From Nocardia miyunensis NBRC 108239 (GTDB lineage Bacteria; Actinomycetota; Actinomycetes; Mycobacteriales; Mycobacteriaceae), in contig NZ_BDBQ01000001.1 of NCBI RefSeq assembly GCF_001613065.1, positions 62,001 to 126,000 on the forward strand: a stretch of DNA of 64,000 nucleotides. The letters run 5' to 3'. A model generated the notes under the pieces. That model did not search any database, was not told the origin of the DNA, and worked only from the letters and a program-made list of their open reading frames with translations. Below are positions 26,778 to 35,284 of the stretch, one piece after another; position 1 is the stretch's first letter; each line of letters begins with the position of its first letter. The translations under genes were made by a program, and so were the position numbers.

Positions 26778-26816
26778 ATATGGATAGACCATATTTTTGG
26801 ACATAGGTATCGTCAA
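26778..26816 (-). promoter_or_regulatory. Promoter with overlapping FadR-type operator
   Basis: On the minus strand TTGACG (26811-26816) and TATGGT (26788-26793) are 17 bases apart, a well-formed promoter for the dehydrogenase at 26613. The operator ATATGGATAGACCATAT (26778-26794) covers the -10, a classic repression geometry. The region 26614-26865 otherwise has no gene. Confidence 0.7.
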
Positions 26817-26865
26817 TGTTCCGTTCCTGTGCGAGTGAGCCGAGTAATGAGTGCCGACCGGAGAG

Positions 26866-27738
26866 TCAGTTCGGACCAGCCGGGCCGGTACAGACGCTAC
26901 AGTCGCCGCCGCCGACAGTGGCCGAGACCAGCGGCAACGGCTCACCACGTGTACTCGGCGCGGTGGCGTCCCTGGCCAGCAGAGCAGCACCGAACGCACC
27001 GGTGATCTGCGGGGCGCGCGGCACGATCACCGGGGTGTCCAGCGCTCGTGCCAGGAATTCGATCGCCGCGGGGTTCTTCGCGACACCGCCGGTCAGCACC
27101 ACCGGTGTTCGCTTGCCCACGAGCGCGACCAGTCCCAGAATGCGCGCGGCGACCGCGCGGTGCACGGATGCGGCGATATCGGCCGGATCCGCGCCCTCCG
27201 CGACCAGCGAGACGATCTCCGTCTCCGCGAACGTCGCGCACATGCTGCTTACCTCCAGATCCGCTGTGCCCCGCAGCGCCAGCGCGCCGATCTGGTCGAC
27301 CTCGCTTTCCAGCGCCCGCGCCAGGACCTCGAAGAAGCGCCCGGTGCCGCTCGCGCACCGATCGTTCATCGCGAACTCGTCCACCAGGCCGAGATCATCG
27401 ATGGTGATCGCCTTGCTGTCCTGGCCACCGATGTCGATGATCAGGCGGACATCGGGCTGCCATTCGACGACACCGCGTGCGTGACAGGTGATCTCGGTGA
27501 AGGTCCGGTCCACGTCGGGCACGAGTCGGCGCCCGTACCCGGTGCCGACGATGCGGGTGATCTCTTCGGCCCGCAACCCGGCCTCTCCCAGCGCCGCGTC
27601 GATCGCACGCCGCATGCCCTGCCTGCTCACCGCGCCCATCTGGACCACACTGGATGCCACCAGCACGGCGTTCTCATCGACGATCGCCGCCTTCGCGGTG
27701 GTCGAGCCCAGGTCGACGCCCAAGAAATACGAGCTCAT
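26866..27738 (-). CDS. ATP-dependent activase of 2-hydroxyacyl-CoA dehydratase / benzoyl-CoA reductase (HgdC/BadF family), module A
   Basis: 290-residue ASKHA-fold activase that hydrolyses ATP to push one low-potential electron into the partner enzyme. It has phosphate-binding FLGVDLGSTTAKAAIV, IDIGGQDSKA, VVLTGGVAKNPA and AFGAALLA. Cys128 (NDRCASGTGRF) and Cys167 (SSMCATF) match Cys127 and Cys166 of HgdC, which hold one [4Fe-4S] cluster between two subunits. Beyond the usual end is a tail with a CxxC pair (Cys280, Cys283) of unknown role. I chose ATG 27738. Both catalytic subunit genes lie upstream in the same operon. Only one activase gene is present, as in homodimeric dehydratase activators, unlike the BcrA/BcrD pair. 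Confidence 0.93.
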   Translation of the reverse strand: MSSYFLGVDLGSTTAKAAIVDENAVLVASSVVQMGAVSRQGMRRAIDAALGEAGLRAEEITRIVGTGYGRRLVPDVDRTFTEITCHARGVVEWQPDVRLIIDIGGQDSKAITIDDLGLVDEFAMNDRCASGTGRFFEVLARALESEVDQIGALALRGTADLEVSSMCATFAETEIVSLVAEGADPADIAASVHRAVAARILGLVALVGKRTPVVLTGGVAKNPAAIEFLARALDTPVIVPRAPQITGAFGAALLARDATAPSTRGEPLPLVSATVGGGDCSVCTGPAGPN

Positions 27739-27764
27739 CAGCAAACCCTTCGTGCGCGCTGCGC

Positions 27765-29141
27765 TCAGGCGATCTGCGCCCTGCTGCGCCGGATATCGAT
27801 CGACTCGAGCATGGCCTCGAGTCGCGACTGCAGAATCTCGTCCTTGTAGAAGGACGCATCGGCGACATCGCCTTCGAAGAACATCGACGGGATGCCGCGC
27901 TCTTTCTGCGCGGAATTACCGAGCAGACGCTGCGGGTTGGTGAAGGCCCGGCAGGTCCGAGACGAATGGAAGACCATGCCGTCGATCCCGTAATCGTCGA
28001 TATCGCGAAGCATCAGATGCTTCAGGGTCTTCACACCGTGATTCGTCGGGCACAGCAGATAGTGCTGGGCCATGCCGAGCAGCGGGTTCTCGGGGTCGAT
28101 CAGATGCGGTTCCTGCCAGAAGGCGTTGTGGGTGTAGCGCCCGGCCACCACCGAGACGTCATAGGCGGCGAACTTCTTCGCCAGCCAGCCCAGCTTGTTC
28201 CAGTTCATCATGCCGTCGAAATACAGGCGGTAGCGCTCCGACTCGACGCCGCCGACGCCGTTGTCCAGGCGCCATTGGATCTCGTCCTTGACCGCGGCGA
28301 AGTAATCGACCAGCTCCTGCCCGGCGGGCAGGAAGTTGATGTGAGCGATATTGGCGATCCAGTCCCAATAGGTGGCCGGGGTCGGCGCGGCCTGGCACAG
28401 CGCCATCGCCTCGCGCCGCAGCTCGGAGGCCCGCTTGATGTAGGCCATGTTCTGCCCCAACGCATCCCAGTCGAACGGGCGGCCGGTCTGTCCCTCGATG
28501 AACTTGATCAGTTCTTGCAGCTGCTCCGCGACATACCGGGATGCGTCGTCCCATTCCGATCCGGTCAGGTACCCCGCGTCCTTGCTGTTACCCCACAGGA
28601 ACGGAAGCGAGACGTTGAAGATCGGCACCCGCTTGCCGAAGACCCGGTAGGAGATCTCGTCCCACTGCTGCCCGGTGCTGCACCCGGCGTAGGCATTGAC
28701 GAAGAAGTCCGGCGCAGGCAGCCGGCTCGCCAGCTCCTGCTGATCGGTCATGCCGACGATGCCGTTCTGTCCCTCCGACGACATCCCGGACTCGCTCGCC
28801 TGACGCGACCGCTCGGTCAGCACCGCACAACCCAGATGGGTCCGGGCATAGGAGCACAGTTCGCCGATATAGCCGTATTCCGCACCCGCCTGCTGCGCCG
28901 GAACTTCCAGGTGCTGCGCCGCCAGCCGGGCGGAGAACGCCTCGCCGTGCGCCCATTCCAGACCCGCTGCCTGGAAGATCGGATTGACCGCGGAGCCGTT
29001 GTACCAGACCACCTGCTGACCGCGTTCGCGGGCGGTGAAGATGTTCTCCCAATAGTCGGCGACCATCTTGCCGCCGGATTTCGTCACGGTGAGCCGGTTG
29101 GCCTTGCTCTTCTCGATCGGGTTCTCGGTGATCGTGGTCAT
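27765..29141 (-). CDS. Benzoyl-CoA reductase/2-hydroxyacyl-CoA dehydratase subunit, BcrB/BadE-like, module A
   Basis: 458-residue HGD-D family catalytic subunit. Cys96 and Cys105 (GELCSYARTHLGC), Cys154 (YAGCSTG), Cys364 (LLCPTNHG) and Cys397 (SSRTCRAF) are all kept in the second copy at 35285 and are candidates for Fe-S ligands. Length and the ERYRLYFDG and YTHNAFWQEP region recall BcrB/BadE of benzoyl-CoA reductase. A clean AGGAGG box lies before the ATG. It follows the BcrC-like gene and precedes the activase. The reaction is either ring reduction of an aryl-CoA or radical dehydration of a 2-hydroxyacyl-CoA; sequence by eye cannot decide. Oxygen sensitivity is expected from the family. Confidence 0.9.
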   Translation of the reverse strand: MTTITENPIEKSKANRLTVTKSGGKMVADYWENIFTARERGQQVVWYNGSAVNPIFQAAGLEWAHGEAFSARLAAQHLEVPAQQAGAEYGYIGELCSYARTHLGCAVLTERSRQASESGMSSEGQNGIVGMTDQQELASRLPAPDFFVNAYAGCSTGQQWDEISYRVFGKRVPIFNVSLPFLWGNSKDAGYLTGSEWDDASRYVAEQLQELIKFIEGQTGRPFDWDALGQNMAYIKRASELRREAMALCQAAPTPATYWDWIANIAHINFLPAGQELVDYFAAVKDEIQWRLDNGVGGVESERYRLYFDGMMNWNKLGWLAKKFAAYDVSVVAGRYTHNAFWQEPHLIDPENPLLGMAQHYLLCPTNHGVKTLKHLMLRDIDDYGIDGMVFHSSRTCRAFTNPQRLLGNSAQKERGIPSMFFEGDVADASFYKDEILQSRLEAMLESIDIRRSRAQIA

Positions 29142-29187
29142 TGGTTACCTCCTGTGGACAACGAATCGACGGGCCTGTTCGGCCGCG

Positions 29188-30357
29188 TCATACCTGAACC
29201 GGGACGAGGCGATGCCGCCGGATACGTTCGAGCAACGCCTCGAGTCGGGTGCGGATGGATTCGACCGGAAGACCCTCGTGTTCGGTCTCGATCAGCAGAT
29301 GCGGGATGCCGCGACCATCGAGCGCCTTGCGCAGCTCCGGATAGAACAGCATGTGCGGTTCGCAGAACTTCGCCATGAGGACGATCACCCCTTCGGCGCC
29401 GCTGCGGTCGATCGTGTCGAGCAGATACCCGTCCCAGTCGACATCGTGCTGCACCCTGGTCGGGCACGGCACCGAGACGTTGCGCCGCAGATACCACTGC
29501 GACAGCGCCTCGATCGGATCACCTTGTGCGCCAACGTCGGTGGATATGTAACGCATCCCGTGGAACAGGTCGTCGTCGACGACGAGCGCGCCGCATTCCT
29601 CGATCAGATCGAGCAGCTCGGTGCGCGGCGCATGACAGAAATGACCGGACAGGTGCAGCCGGACACGCTCGTCCCGCTCGACCGGCACGACGTGCTCGCG
29701 CACGATCCTGTTCAGCAGCTCGTTGTGCTCGGCCCGGTCCATGATCATGCTCGATTTGATGAACGCTTGCAGTTGTGAAGCGGTGAAGTTGGCGTCGCCG
29801 TCGCGACGTGCGTCGTACAACCTGCGCAGCAGCTGGCGACCGGTATCGAAGAGCCGGATACTCGCCCGAAGATCCTCGTCGGTGATCTGCCTGCCCGCGA
29901 ATGTCTCCATCTTGCTACGGAATTCGGCCATCTTCGCGTGCACCTGCTCCGGGGTCCACGGCTCGCCCATGGAAGACATGAACTGCCCGAAGTACATCGG
30001 CTTGTCCGGCTCGGACTCCCGAGTCACATCGACCGCACCGAGCAATTGGATGCAGTGATCGGCGAGGAAGAAACCGTCGTAGATCTGCAAGCGCCCCTTG
30101 GCGGCCTGATCGGCGACACTGCGGGTGTACCCGCAGTAGAACTCGGTCAGCAGGTTGCGACCGACGGTGATCGTCTCCCGGCTCTCCTGAATGATCACCG
30201 GCAGCGCGCCGGCGGCGTGTGCGATCTCGGCGGGAAAGTTCATCGGGAACGCACCGACAACCGGTCGCCCGGTTCGCGCCTTCCACGCGGCGACGTAAGC
30301 GTCCGGATCGGCAGCGACCTCGACCAGGGTCGAGATCGCTGATTTCGCTTCGTACAT
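29188..30357 (-). CDS. Benzoyl-CoA reductase/2-hydroxyacyl-CoA dehydratase subunit, BcrC/BadD-like, module A
   Basis: 389-residue HGD-D family subunit. Cys75 (TEFYCGYTRS) and Cys102 (DHCIQLLG) are candidate cluster ligands; RLHLSGHFCHAPRTELLDLI and the signature AKFCEPHMLFYPELRKALD with IPHLLIETEHE follow. The FCEPH block is typical of the BcrC/BadD side of the family and the length matches BcrC. I chose ATG 30357 with GAGGTG upstream; the frame opens 15 codons earlier. It is first gene of a three-gene operon (subunit, subunit, activase) with 46- and 26-base gaps, and should form the catalytic heterodimer with the protein at 27765. Confidence 0.9.
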   Translation of the reverse strand: MYEAKSAISTLVEVAADPDAYVAAWKARTGRPVVGAFPMNFPAEIAHAAGALPVIIQESRETITVGRNLLTEFYCGYTRSVADQAAKGRLQIYDGFFLADHCIQLLGAVDVTRESEPDKPMYFGQFMSSMGEPWTPEQVHAKMAEFRSKMETFAGRQITDEDLRASIRLFDTGRQLLRRLYDARRDGDANFTASQLQAFIKSSMIMDRAEHNELLNRIVREHVVPVERDERVRLHLSGHFCHAPRTELLDLIEECGALVVDDDLFHGMRYISTDVGAQGDPIEALSQWYLRRNVSVPCPTRVQHDVDWDGYLLDTIDRSGAEGVIVLMAKFCEPHMLFYPELRKALDGRGIPHLLIETEHEGLPVESIRTRLEALLERIRRHRLVPVQV

Positions 30358-30481
30358 CGGCTGGCACCTCGAGTTCAACGGGCTGTATGGGCGGCCGGAC
30401 ACCCGGCGGGCAGGGGGCTGTCCCTGCGTAGCCGGTGTGGCATGTGATCTGCCCTGTACGGATCATGATGGCCCTAGTTTG

Positions 30482-30514
30482 TACAGAAATCAACCTACGG
30501 TGATCATTTTTGTA
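30482..30514. promoter_or_regulatory. Inverted repeat upstream of dehydratase module A (possible PaaX-type site)
   Basis: TACAGAAATCA (30482-30492) and TCATTTTTGTA (30504-30514) form an inverted repeat matching at 9 of 11 positions with an 11-base spacer. It lies 125-157 bases upstream of the module A start, in the 247-base gap before the PaaX-like gene. Assignment to that regulator is inference. Confidence 0.4.
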
Positions 30515-30604
30515 TAACCTAAGACCGTGCGCGACCCTAAACAGCACATATGGCATACAGCCCGGCGGGTGTCAGATCAGATCACCCGGGTTTCCGTCTA
30601 CTCC

Positions 30605-31444
30605 TCAGCGCGGCGCGCAGTCTCGCACCAGTTCCCTCCAGCGAGCGTGCGCTGGCCCTCCCCAGCGCTCGCGGCATGCGCGGATCCGCGCCGCACCGTC
30701 GCGACCGATCCACTTCGGCATCAATTCCTCAGGCAGGTACGGATCGCGCCGCATGAATCGCTGCTGCACATTGAGCAACTCGAGATACGCGAACAGCGTC
30801 TCGTCGCCGCCTCGTGGCTCCGGCAAACTGTCGAGCTGATCCAACAGGGTCTTGTAGTGCGCTTCGAGATCGGTCAGATCCCATGCCTTCCCGGCGATCT
30901 CGTCGCCACCGAGACCGGCGTCGTGCACCGTGCCGACAACGGACAATGCCGAGGAACGCAAGCCCAGGCTCTCGACCAGTTCGCTGAGCTCCGCACCGCG
31001 TTCGGTGTGCGGAGTCAGCCACACCCCGGGCACCGGATTGCCCAGCCCCAACCAGGACAACCCGCCGTAGAGCCGCTTACGCGTCGTGCGCTGCTCGCCG
31101 GGCACGGTGACGAACAACAGCAACCATCGACCATCCCAATCCGGCGGACCGGCCAGGTAGGCATCGGAACGATGGATACCGTCGGTCACCAGGGCGCGCC
31201 CCTTCTCGGCCAGACGCCACTTCACCGCCCGGCCGTCCCGCTCCCGCACGACCCAGCCCGCATCGGCCGCCCGCGCCAGCACCTGCCGCGCGGCATGTTC
31301 TTCGACACCCAGACCGCCGAGCACATGCAGCAGGGCGGTGGTCCACGCCGCCTCGGGAGGCGCGTACATCATTTCCCCGATCACCGTGAGAAGCAGGGAC
31401 CTGGCGCTCGGCGCCGGCAGATTCAGCTCGAACACGCTTGGCAT
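30605..31444 (-). CDS. PaaX-family transcriptional repressor
   Basis: 279-residue PaaX-like regulator. The winged-helix N-terminus (ARSLLLTVIGEMMYAPPEAAW, then GVEEHAARQVLARAADAGWVVRERDGR) is followed by the PaaX core WDGRWLLLFVTVPGEQRTTRKRLYGGLSWLGLGNPVPGVWLTPH. PaaX represses phenylacetate catabolism and releases DNA on binding phenylacetyl-CoA, so an aryl- or cyclic acyl-CoA effector is plausible. I chose ATG 31444; the upstream frame has no family similarity. A second family member is at 39144. It lies downstream of the ligase at 31616 on the same strand, 171 bases away. Confidence 0.9.
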   Translation of the reverse strand: MPSVFELNLPAPSARSLLLTVIGEMMYAPPEAAWTTALLHVLGGLGVEEHAARQVLARAADAGWVVRERDGRAVKWRLAEKGRALVTDGIHRSDAYLAGPPDWDGRWLLLFVTVPGEQRTTRKRLYGGLSWLGLGNPVPGVWLTPHTERGAELSELVESLGLRSSALSVVGTVHDAGLGGDEIAGKAWDLTDLEAHYKTLLDQLDSLPEPRGGDETLFAYLELLNVQQRFMRRDPYLPEELMPKWIGRDGAARIRACRERWGGPAHARWRELVRDCAPR

Positions 31445-31615
31445 TCTTGCAGGATCACGCACCGTATCCGTCAACTCGGGCGTCCGAACCGCCACAAGCC
31501 ACCTCCACCGGTCAATTCGTCGGCACCGAAGGCGAGTGACCAACGCGTCCGGCAGAGCGACCAGCTTCGCGTTCCGCCCCGGCGTATCGATCCGACTGTG
31601 CTGCAACGAATTCGG

Positions 31616-33301
31616 TCAACGGATAGGGCTCGCATTCGACAGCGGCGAATCGACGATCGCCGCACCGGCGGATCGCACACTCTCCTCCGGAAGGGCCACA
31701 GCCGTCAGCGCACCCGAGGTGATCTCGTCCCGGACCCGGAACTTCTGGATCTTGCCCGACGGGGTCATCGGAAGTTCCGTCGTGAAATACCAGAGCGACG
31801 GCGTCTTGTGAGCCGCGATTCGCTCCCGGCACCACGCCTTCAGCGCGGCGACATCGGGCGGGTTGGCCGGATCCTCGGCCCGTACCACGGCCCCGATCTG
31901 TTCGCCCCATTTCTCGTCCGGTACGCCGATCACGACCACCTCCACTATCTCGGGGTGCCGGAACAGCAGCTCTTCGATCTCTCGCGGATAGATGTTGAGC
32001 CCGCCCCGGATGATCATGTCCTTGAGACGACCCGTGATTCGCAGAAACCCACGTTCGTCCATGGTGGCGAGATCGCCCATGTGCAACCAGCCCTCGGCAT
32101 CGACCGTCGCCGCGGTCTCGGCGGGCATATCGGAATAGCCGAGCATGTTCTGGTAACCGCGACAACAGATCTCGCCCTGTTCGCCGATCGGGACGATGTC
32201 GCCGTCCACCAGATCGACGATCTTGATCTCGAGTTCGGGAAGCGGCTGCCCGACGGTGCTGGCCTGATCCACCGGATCATCGGTGATGCGAGTCTGACTG
32301 ATCACGCCGTGCATCTCGCTCTGCCCGAACAGAATCGTGAATCGGCAACCGAGCCGCGCGATGACACACTCGACCAACGCCTGGGGCACCGCCGCGGCGC
32401 CCGACATGATGGTGTGCACACTCGACAGATCTCGCGTCTCGAAGTCCGGGTGCTCGAGCAACGCGATCAGCATGGTCGGCACCATCAACGAGTGTGTGCC
32501 ACGGTAGGTTTCGAGCATCTCCAGCATGTGCCCGGGTTCGAACCCGGGCAGCACCACGAAGGTGCCGTGCGCGGCGAACGTGCCGAGTTCGGTAACCCCA
32601 CCGCCGCCGATGTGATACATCGGCATGGCGTTGACACACACCACGGACTCGGCCCGCCCGGCCCGCTCGAAGACGAACGTCGCCTCGTTGACGATCCCCT
32701 TGTGGTGCAGTACCGCTCCCTTGGGGAACCCGGTGGTGCCGGAGGTGTACTGAATCTGCACCGGGTCGGTCGGCGACACCACCGGGAGGGGCGTCGCGGG
32801 ATCCCCGGTGGTACGGAACTTCTGCCAGTCGCGAGTCGGGATCGCCATGCGAAGCTCGGGGAGATCGCCGATGATCTCGCCGAGAATGTCCTCGAGATTC
32901 GTTCCGCGATAGCTCTCTCGAAAGAACACACCGGCCGCATGGGACTGACGCAGGATGTACTCGAGTTCGTCGGCTCGATAGGCCGGATTGATGCCGACCA
33001 CCACCATTCCGGCCATCGCGATCGCTTGCTGCAGAATCACCCAGTCCGCACTGTTGGGCGACCACACCGCGATGCGATCACCAGGCGCGAAGTGCGCCAG
33101 GAGCGCACGGGCGACCACTTCGACATCGTCGAGAAGTTCGCGGTAGGTCCATTCGCGCCGCTTCGCCGGATCGGGATCGCCGTCCACCAACGCCACACCG
33201 TCCGGCACCGCGGCGGCGGCTTGTCTGAGCAGTTCGCCCAGGGTGATATCGCGAACCCCTGAGCTCTGCGAGGCCGGCCAAAGAGATTGCGTGAGGGTCA
33301 T
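31616..33301 (-). CDS. AMP-forming acyl-CoA synthetase
   Basis: 561-residue AMP-forming ligase. Markers: IQYTSGTTGFPKGAVLHHKGI near residue 180, FGQSEMHG, MGDLATMDERGFLRITGRLKDMIIRGGLNIYPREIEELLFRHPE, and MTPSGKIQKFRVRDEI with the adenylation Lys. It resembles the FadD/AcsF-like group that activates medium-chain, branched or aromatic acids. ATG 33301 has AAGGCGG upstream. It is flanked by a PaaX-like gene downstream and the second SDR/dehydratase module upstream, with a TGTCAAATA-containing promoter region between 33302 and 33501. It may supply the CoA thioester acted on by the dehydratase modules. Confidence 0.9.
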   Translation of the reverse strand: MTLTQSLWPASQSSGVRDITLGELLRQAAAAVPDGVALVDGDPDPAKRREWTYRELLDDVEVVARALLAHFAPGDRIAVWSPNSADWVILQQAIAMAGMVVVGINPAYRADELEYILRQSHAAGVFFRESYRGTNLEDILGEIIGDLPELRMAIPTRDWQKFRTTGDPATPLPVVSPTDPVQIQYTSGTTGFPKGAVLHHKGIVNEATFVFERAGRAESVVCVNAMPMYHIGGGGVTELGTFAAHGTFVVLPGFEPGHMLEMLETYRGTHSLMVPTMLIALLEHPDFETRDLSSVHTIMSGAAAVPQALVECVIARLGCRFTILFGQSEMHGVISQTRITDDPVDQASTVGQPLPELEIKIVDLVDGDIVPIGEQGEICCRGYQNMLGYSDMPAETAATVDAEGWLHMGDLATMDERGFLRITGRLKDMIIRGGLNIYPREIEELLFRHPEIVEVVVIGVPDEKWGEQIGAVVRAEDPANPPDVAALKAWCRERIAAHKTPSLWYFTTELPMTPSGKIQKFRVRDEITSGALTAVALPEESVRSAGAAIVDSPLSNASPIR

Positions 33302-33413
33302 CGTGGGATCCGCCTTAAAAGTCTGCGGGGGTGAACAACGCTGTGGATTCGTATGTCGCCGATCAGGCTCCGACGCGAGCAGCTGTGGCACCGATCACAG
33401 CCAATGTAGTACA

Positions 33414-33447
33414 TATTTAGGCCGTGCGTCTACGAAACTGTCAAATA
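33414..33447. promoter_or_regulatory. TGTCAAATA-type regulatory motif upstream of ligase
   Basis: The right half TGTCAAATATA (33439-33449) is identical to that at 37929, and the left half TATTTAGGC (33414-33422) is a poor inverted match. It lies about 110 bases before the ligase start. The rest of the 200-base gap shows no gene. Confidence 0.4.
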
Positions 33448-33501
33448 TATTCGGTTGCTGTGCGAACGCCGAGCCCGCTCGGACGTCATCGGAACGGTCC
33501 G

Positions 33502-34302
33502 CTACCCGGCCGAGATGCCGCCGTTGGGGCTCACCGCCTGTCCGGTGATCCGACGGGCCTGCGGACTGCACAGGAATACGATGAGCTCTGCCAGATCGGA
33601 GGGTTCGGCTACGCCGAGTGATGCTGCGCGAGTGGCCTTTTCGAACAACTTGGCGCTGAACGGATCGGCCATCACCCGATCGTGTGCGCCGGTGTCGCGG
33701 ATCAGTGACGGCGTCACGGCATTGACCCGGATGCCGTGACGTTTGGCCTCCATCGCCAAGGTCTGGGTGAACATCACGATGGCCGCCATCGCCGCGCCCA
33801 GGACGGTCTCGCCGGGAGTCGGCCATTTGGCCGCATCGGACGCGACATTGACTATCGCGCCGCCACGCTGCGAACGCATATCCGGCAGGACGGCGTGGCA
33901 CATGTTCATCGGCCCGAACGCCTGCTGCGTCACGATCGCCGGGACGTCCTCCGGGAGGATGTCGTGGAACAGGCGCGGAGTGAACGGACTCGTGGTGCTG
34001 TTGACCAGGATGTCGGCCGGGCCGAGCCCGGATCGCAGCTCCTCGGCTACTCGTCGCGCTTCACCGGGATCGTTGACATCCCCCGCGACGAACAGGGACC
34101 ACACTCCCGGCGCGCGCGATCGGATCTGTTCCGCGGCCTTGTGACCGCGTTCGGCATCACGACCCACCAGGCCGATTCGCTGGGTTCCGGCCGCGACGAA
34201 TCGATTGGCGACCTCCAGCCCGACGCCGCTGGTCCCTCCGACGACGTACACCGTCGATTCGGCCAGGATGGGGACTCGGATCTCCGCTGTCTCATCAATC
34301 AT
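33502..34302 (-). CDS. SDR-fold protein lacking catalytic Tyr/Lys, module B paralog
   Basis: 266-residue SDR fold paralogous to 24601. It keeps VVGGTSGVG (residues 20-28) and SDAAK, but NNAG is NSTT and the YxxxK pair is Leu168/Met172 (LGAAM). The ending is ITGQAVSPNGGISAG. Its ATG overlaps the stop of the activase gene (ATGA), so it is translated together with the dehydratase module. The same double loss in two module-linked paralogs suggests that the altered site is selected. I infer a structural or non-classical catalytic role with a pathway intermediate; nothing in the sequence fixes which. Confidence 0.87.
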   Translation of the reverse strand: MIDETAEIRVPILAESTVYVVGGTSGVGLEVANRFVAAGTQRIGLVGRDAERGHKAAEQIRSRAPGVWSLFVAGDVNDPGEARRVAEELRSGLGPADILVNSTTSPFTPRLFHDILPEDVPAIVTQQAFGPMNMCHAVLPDMRSQRGGAIVNVASDAAKWPTPGETVLGAAMAAIVMFTQTLAMEAKRHGIRVNAVTPSLIRDTGAHDRVMADPFSAKLFEKATRAASLGVAEPSDLAELIVFLCSPQARRITGQAVSPNGGISAG

Positions 34303-35255
34303 CGCTTATTCCTTAGTAATTCGATCGGAACGGCCGTCGTGGTCCGGGCAGCCGTGTGATCGAGTACACCGTTGCAGTCGAGGCAGTGCCGGTTTCCGGG
34401 CGATGCCGATTCGGCTGCCTGTTCGTCTGCGGCGGCGTCCCGATCGACAAGCGCTGCGGCCTGCCCGAGGTATTCATCGCGGGCGAGCAGCCCCGCGCCG
34501 TAAGCGCCGGCGATCTGTGGCTGCTCGAGGAGTTCGATCGGCCGGTCGAGCGCCCGCGAGACGAAGTGCCGGGCGGCCGGATTCTTGGCGACTCCGCCCG
34601 TCATCACGACGGGAGACGCCTTGCCCACCTGCGCGACCAGGCCCAGTGTGCGCGCGGCGACCGCGCGGTGCACCGACGCGGCCACGTCGGATTTCGAAAG
34701 CCCCTGTGCCAGTAGGGAAATGACTTCGGTCTCGGCGAATGTCGCGCACATACTGCTGACTTCGAGGTCGCCGGAGCCCGAGAGCGCCAACTCCCCCACC
34801 GCGTCGATCTCGACTTCCAGCGCCCGCGCGAGCACGTCGAAGAACCTGCCCGTCCCGCTGGCGCAGCGGTCGTTCATCGCGAACCGATCCACCAGTCCGG
34901 CGTCGTCGACGAGGATGGCCTTGCTGTCCTGGCCGCCGATATCGATCACCAGCCGCACGCCCGGCCGCAGCGCGGCAGCCCCGCGCGCGTGACAGGTGAT
35001 CTCGGTGAAGCTTCGATCGGCGCCGGGAACCAATTTGCGACCGTAGCCCGTGCTGATGGTTCGCCGAATCCGATCCCTGCTCACCCCCGCGGCGTTCAGG
35101 GCGCCGTCGATCGCGCGGGCGACCGCGGCCGGGCTCACCGCACCCATCTGCACGACGTCCGCTCCGCACAGCACCCCGTCCTGGTCGACGACGGCTGCCT
35201 TCGCCGTGGTTGAGCCGAGATCGACCCCCATGACGAACCACTTGCCGGCATTCAT
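34299..35255 (-). CDS. ATP-dependent activase (HgdC/BadF family), module B
   Basis: 318-residue activase paralogous to 26866. GVDLGSTTAKAAVV, IDIGGQDSKAI, NDRCASGTGRFFDVLARALE and SSMCATFAETE (the two cluster cysteines), VVMTGGVAKNPA and AYGAGLLARD are all kept. As in the module A copy, a C-terminal extension carries a CxxC pair (HCLDC), here followed by about 25 more residues. The shared tail is not part of the classical activator. GGAGG lies upstream of ATG 35255. It follows the two subunit genes and overlaps the SDR gene. Confidence 0.93.
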   Translation of the reverse strand: MNAGKWFVMGVDLGSTTAKAAVVDQDGVLCGADVVQMGAVSPAAVARAIDGALNAAGVSRDRIRRTISTGYGRKLVPGADRSFTEITCHARGAAALRPGVRLVIDIGGQDSKAILVDDAGLVDRFAMNDRCASGTGRFFDVLARALEVEIDAVGELALSGSGDLEVSSMCATFAETEVISLLAQGLSKSDVAASVHRAVAARTLGLVAQVGKASPVVMTGGVAKNPAARHFVSRALDRPIELLEQPQIAGAYGAGLLARDEYLGQAAALVDRDAAADEQAAESASPGNRHCLDCNGVLDHTAARTTTAVPIELLRNKR

Positions 35256-35284
35256 GACAGCGCCTCCTCCGCGAGGGTCACGAC

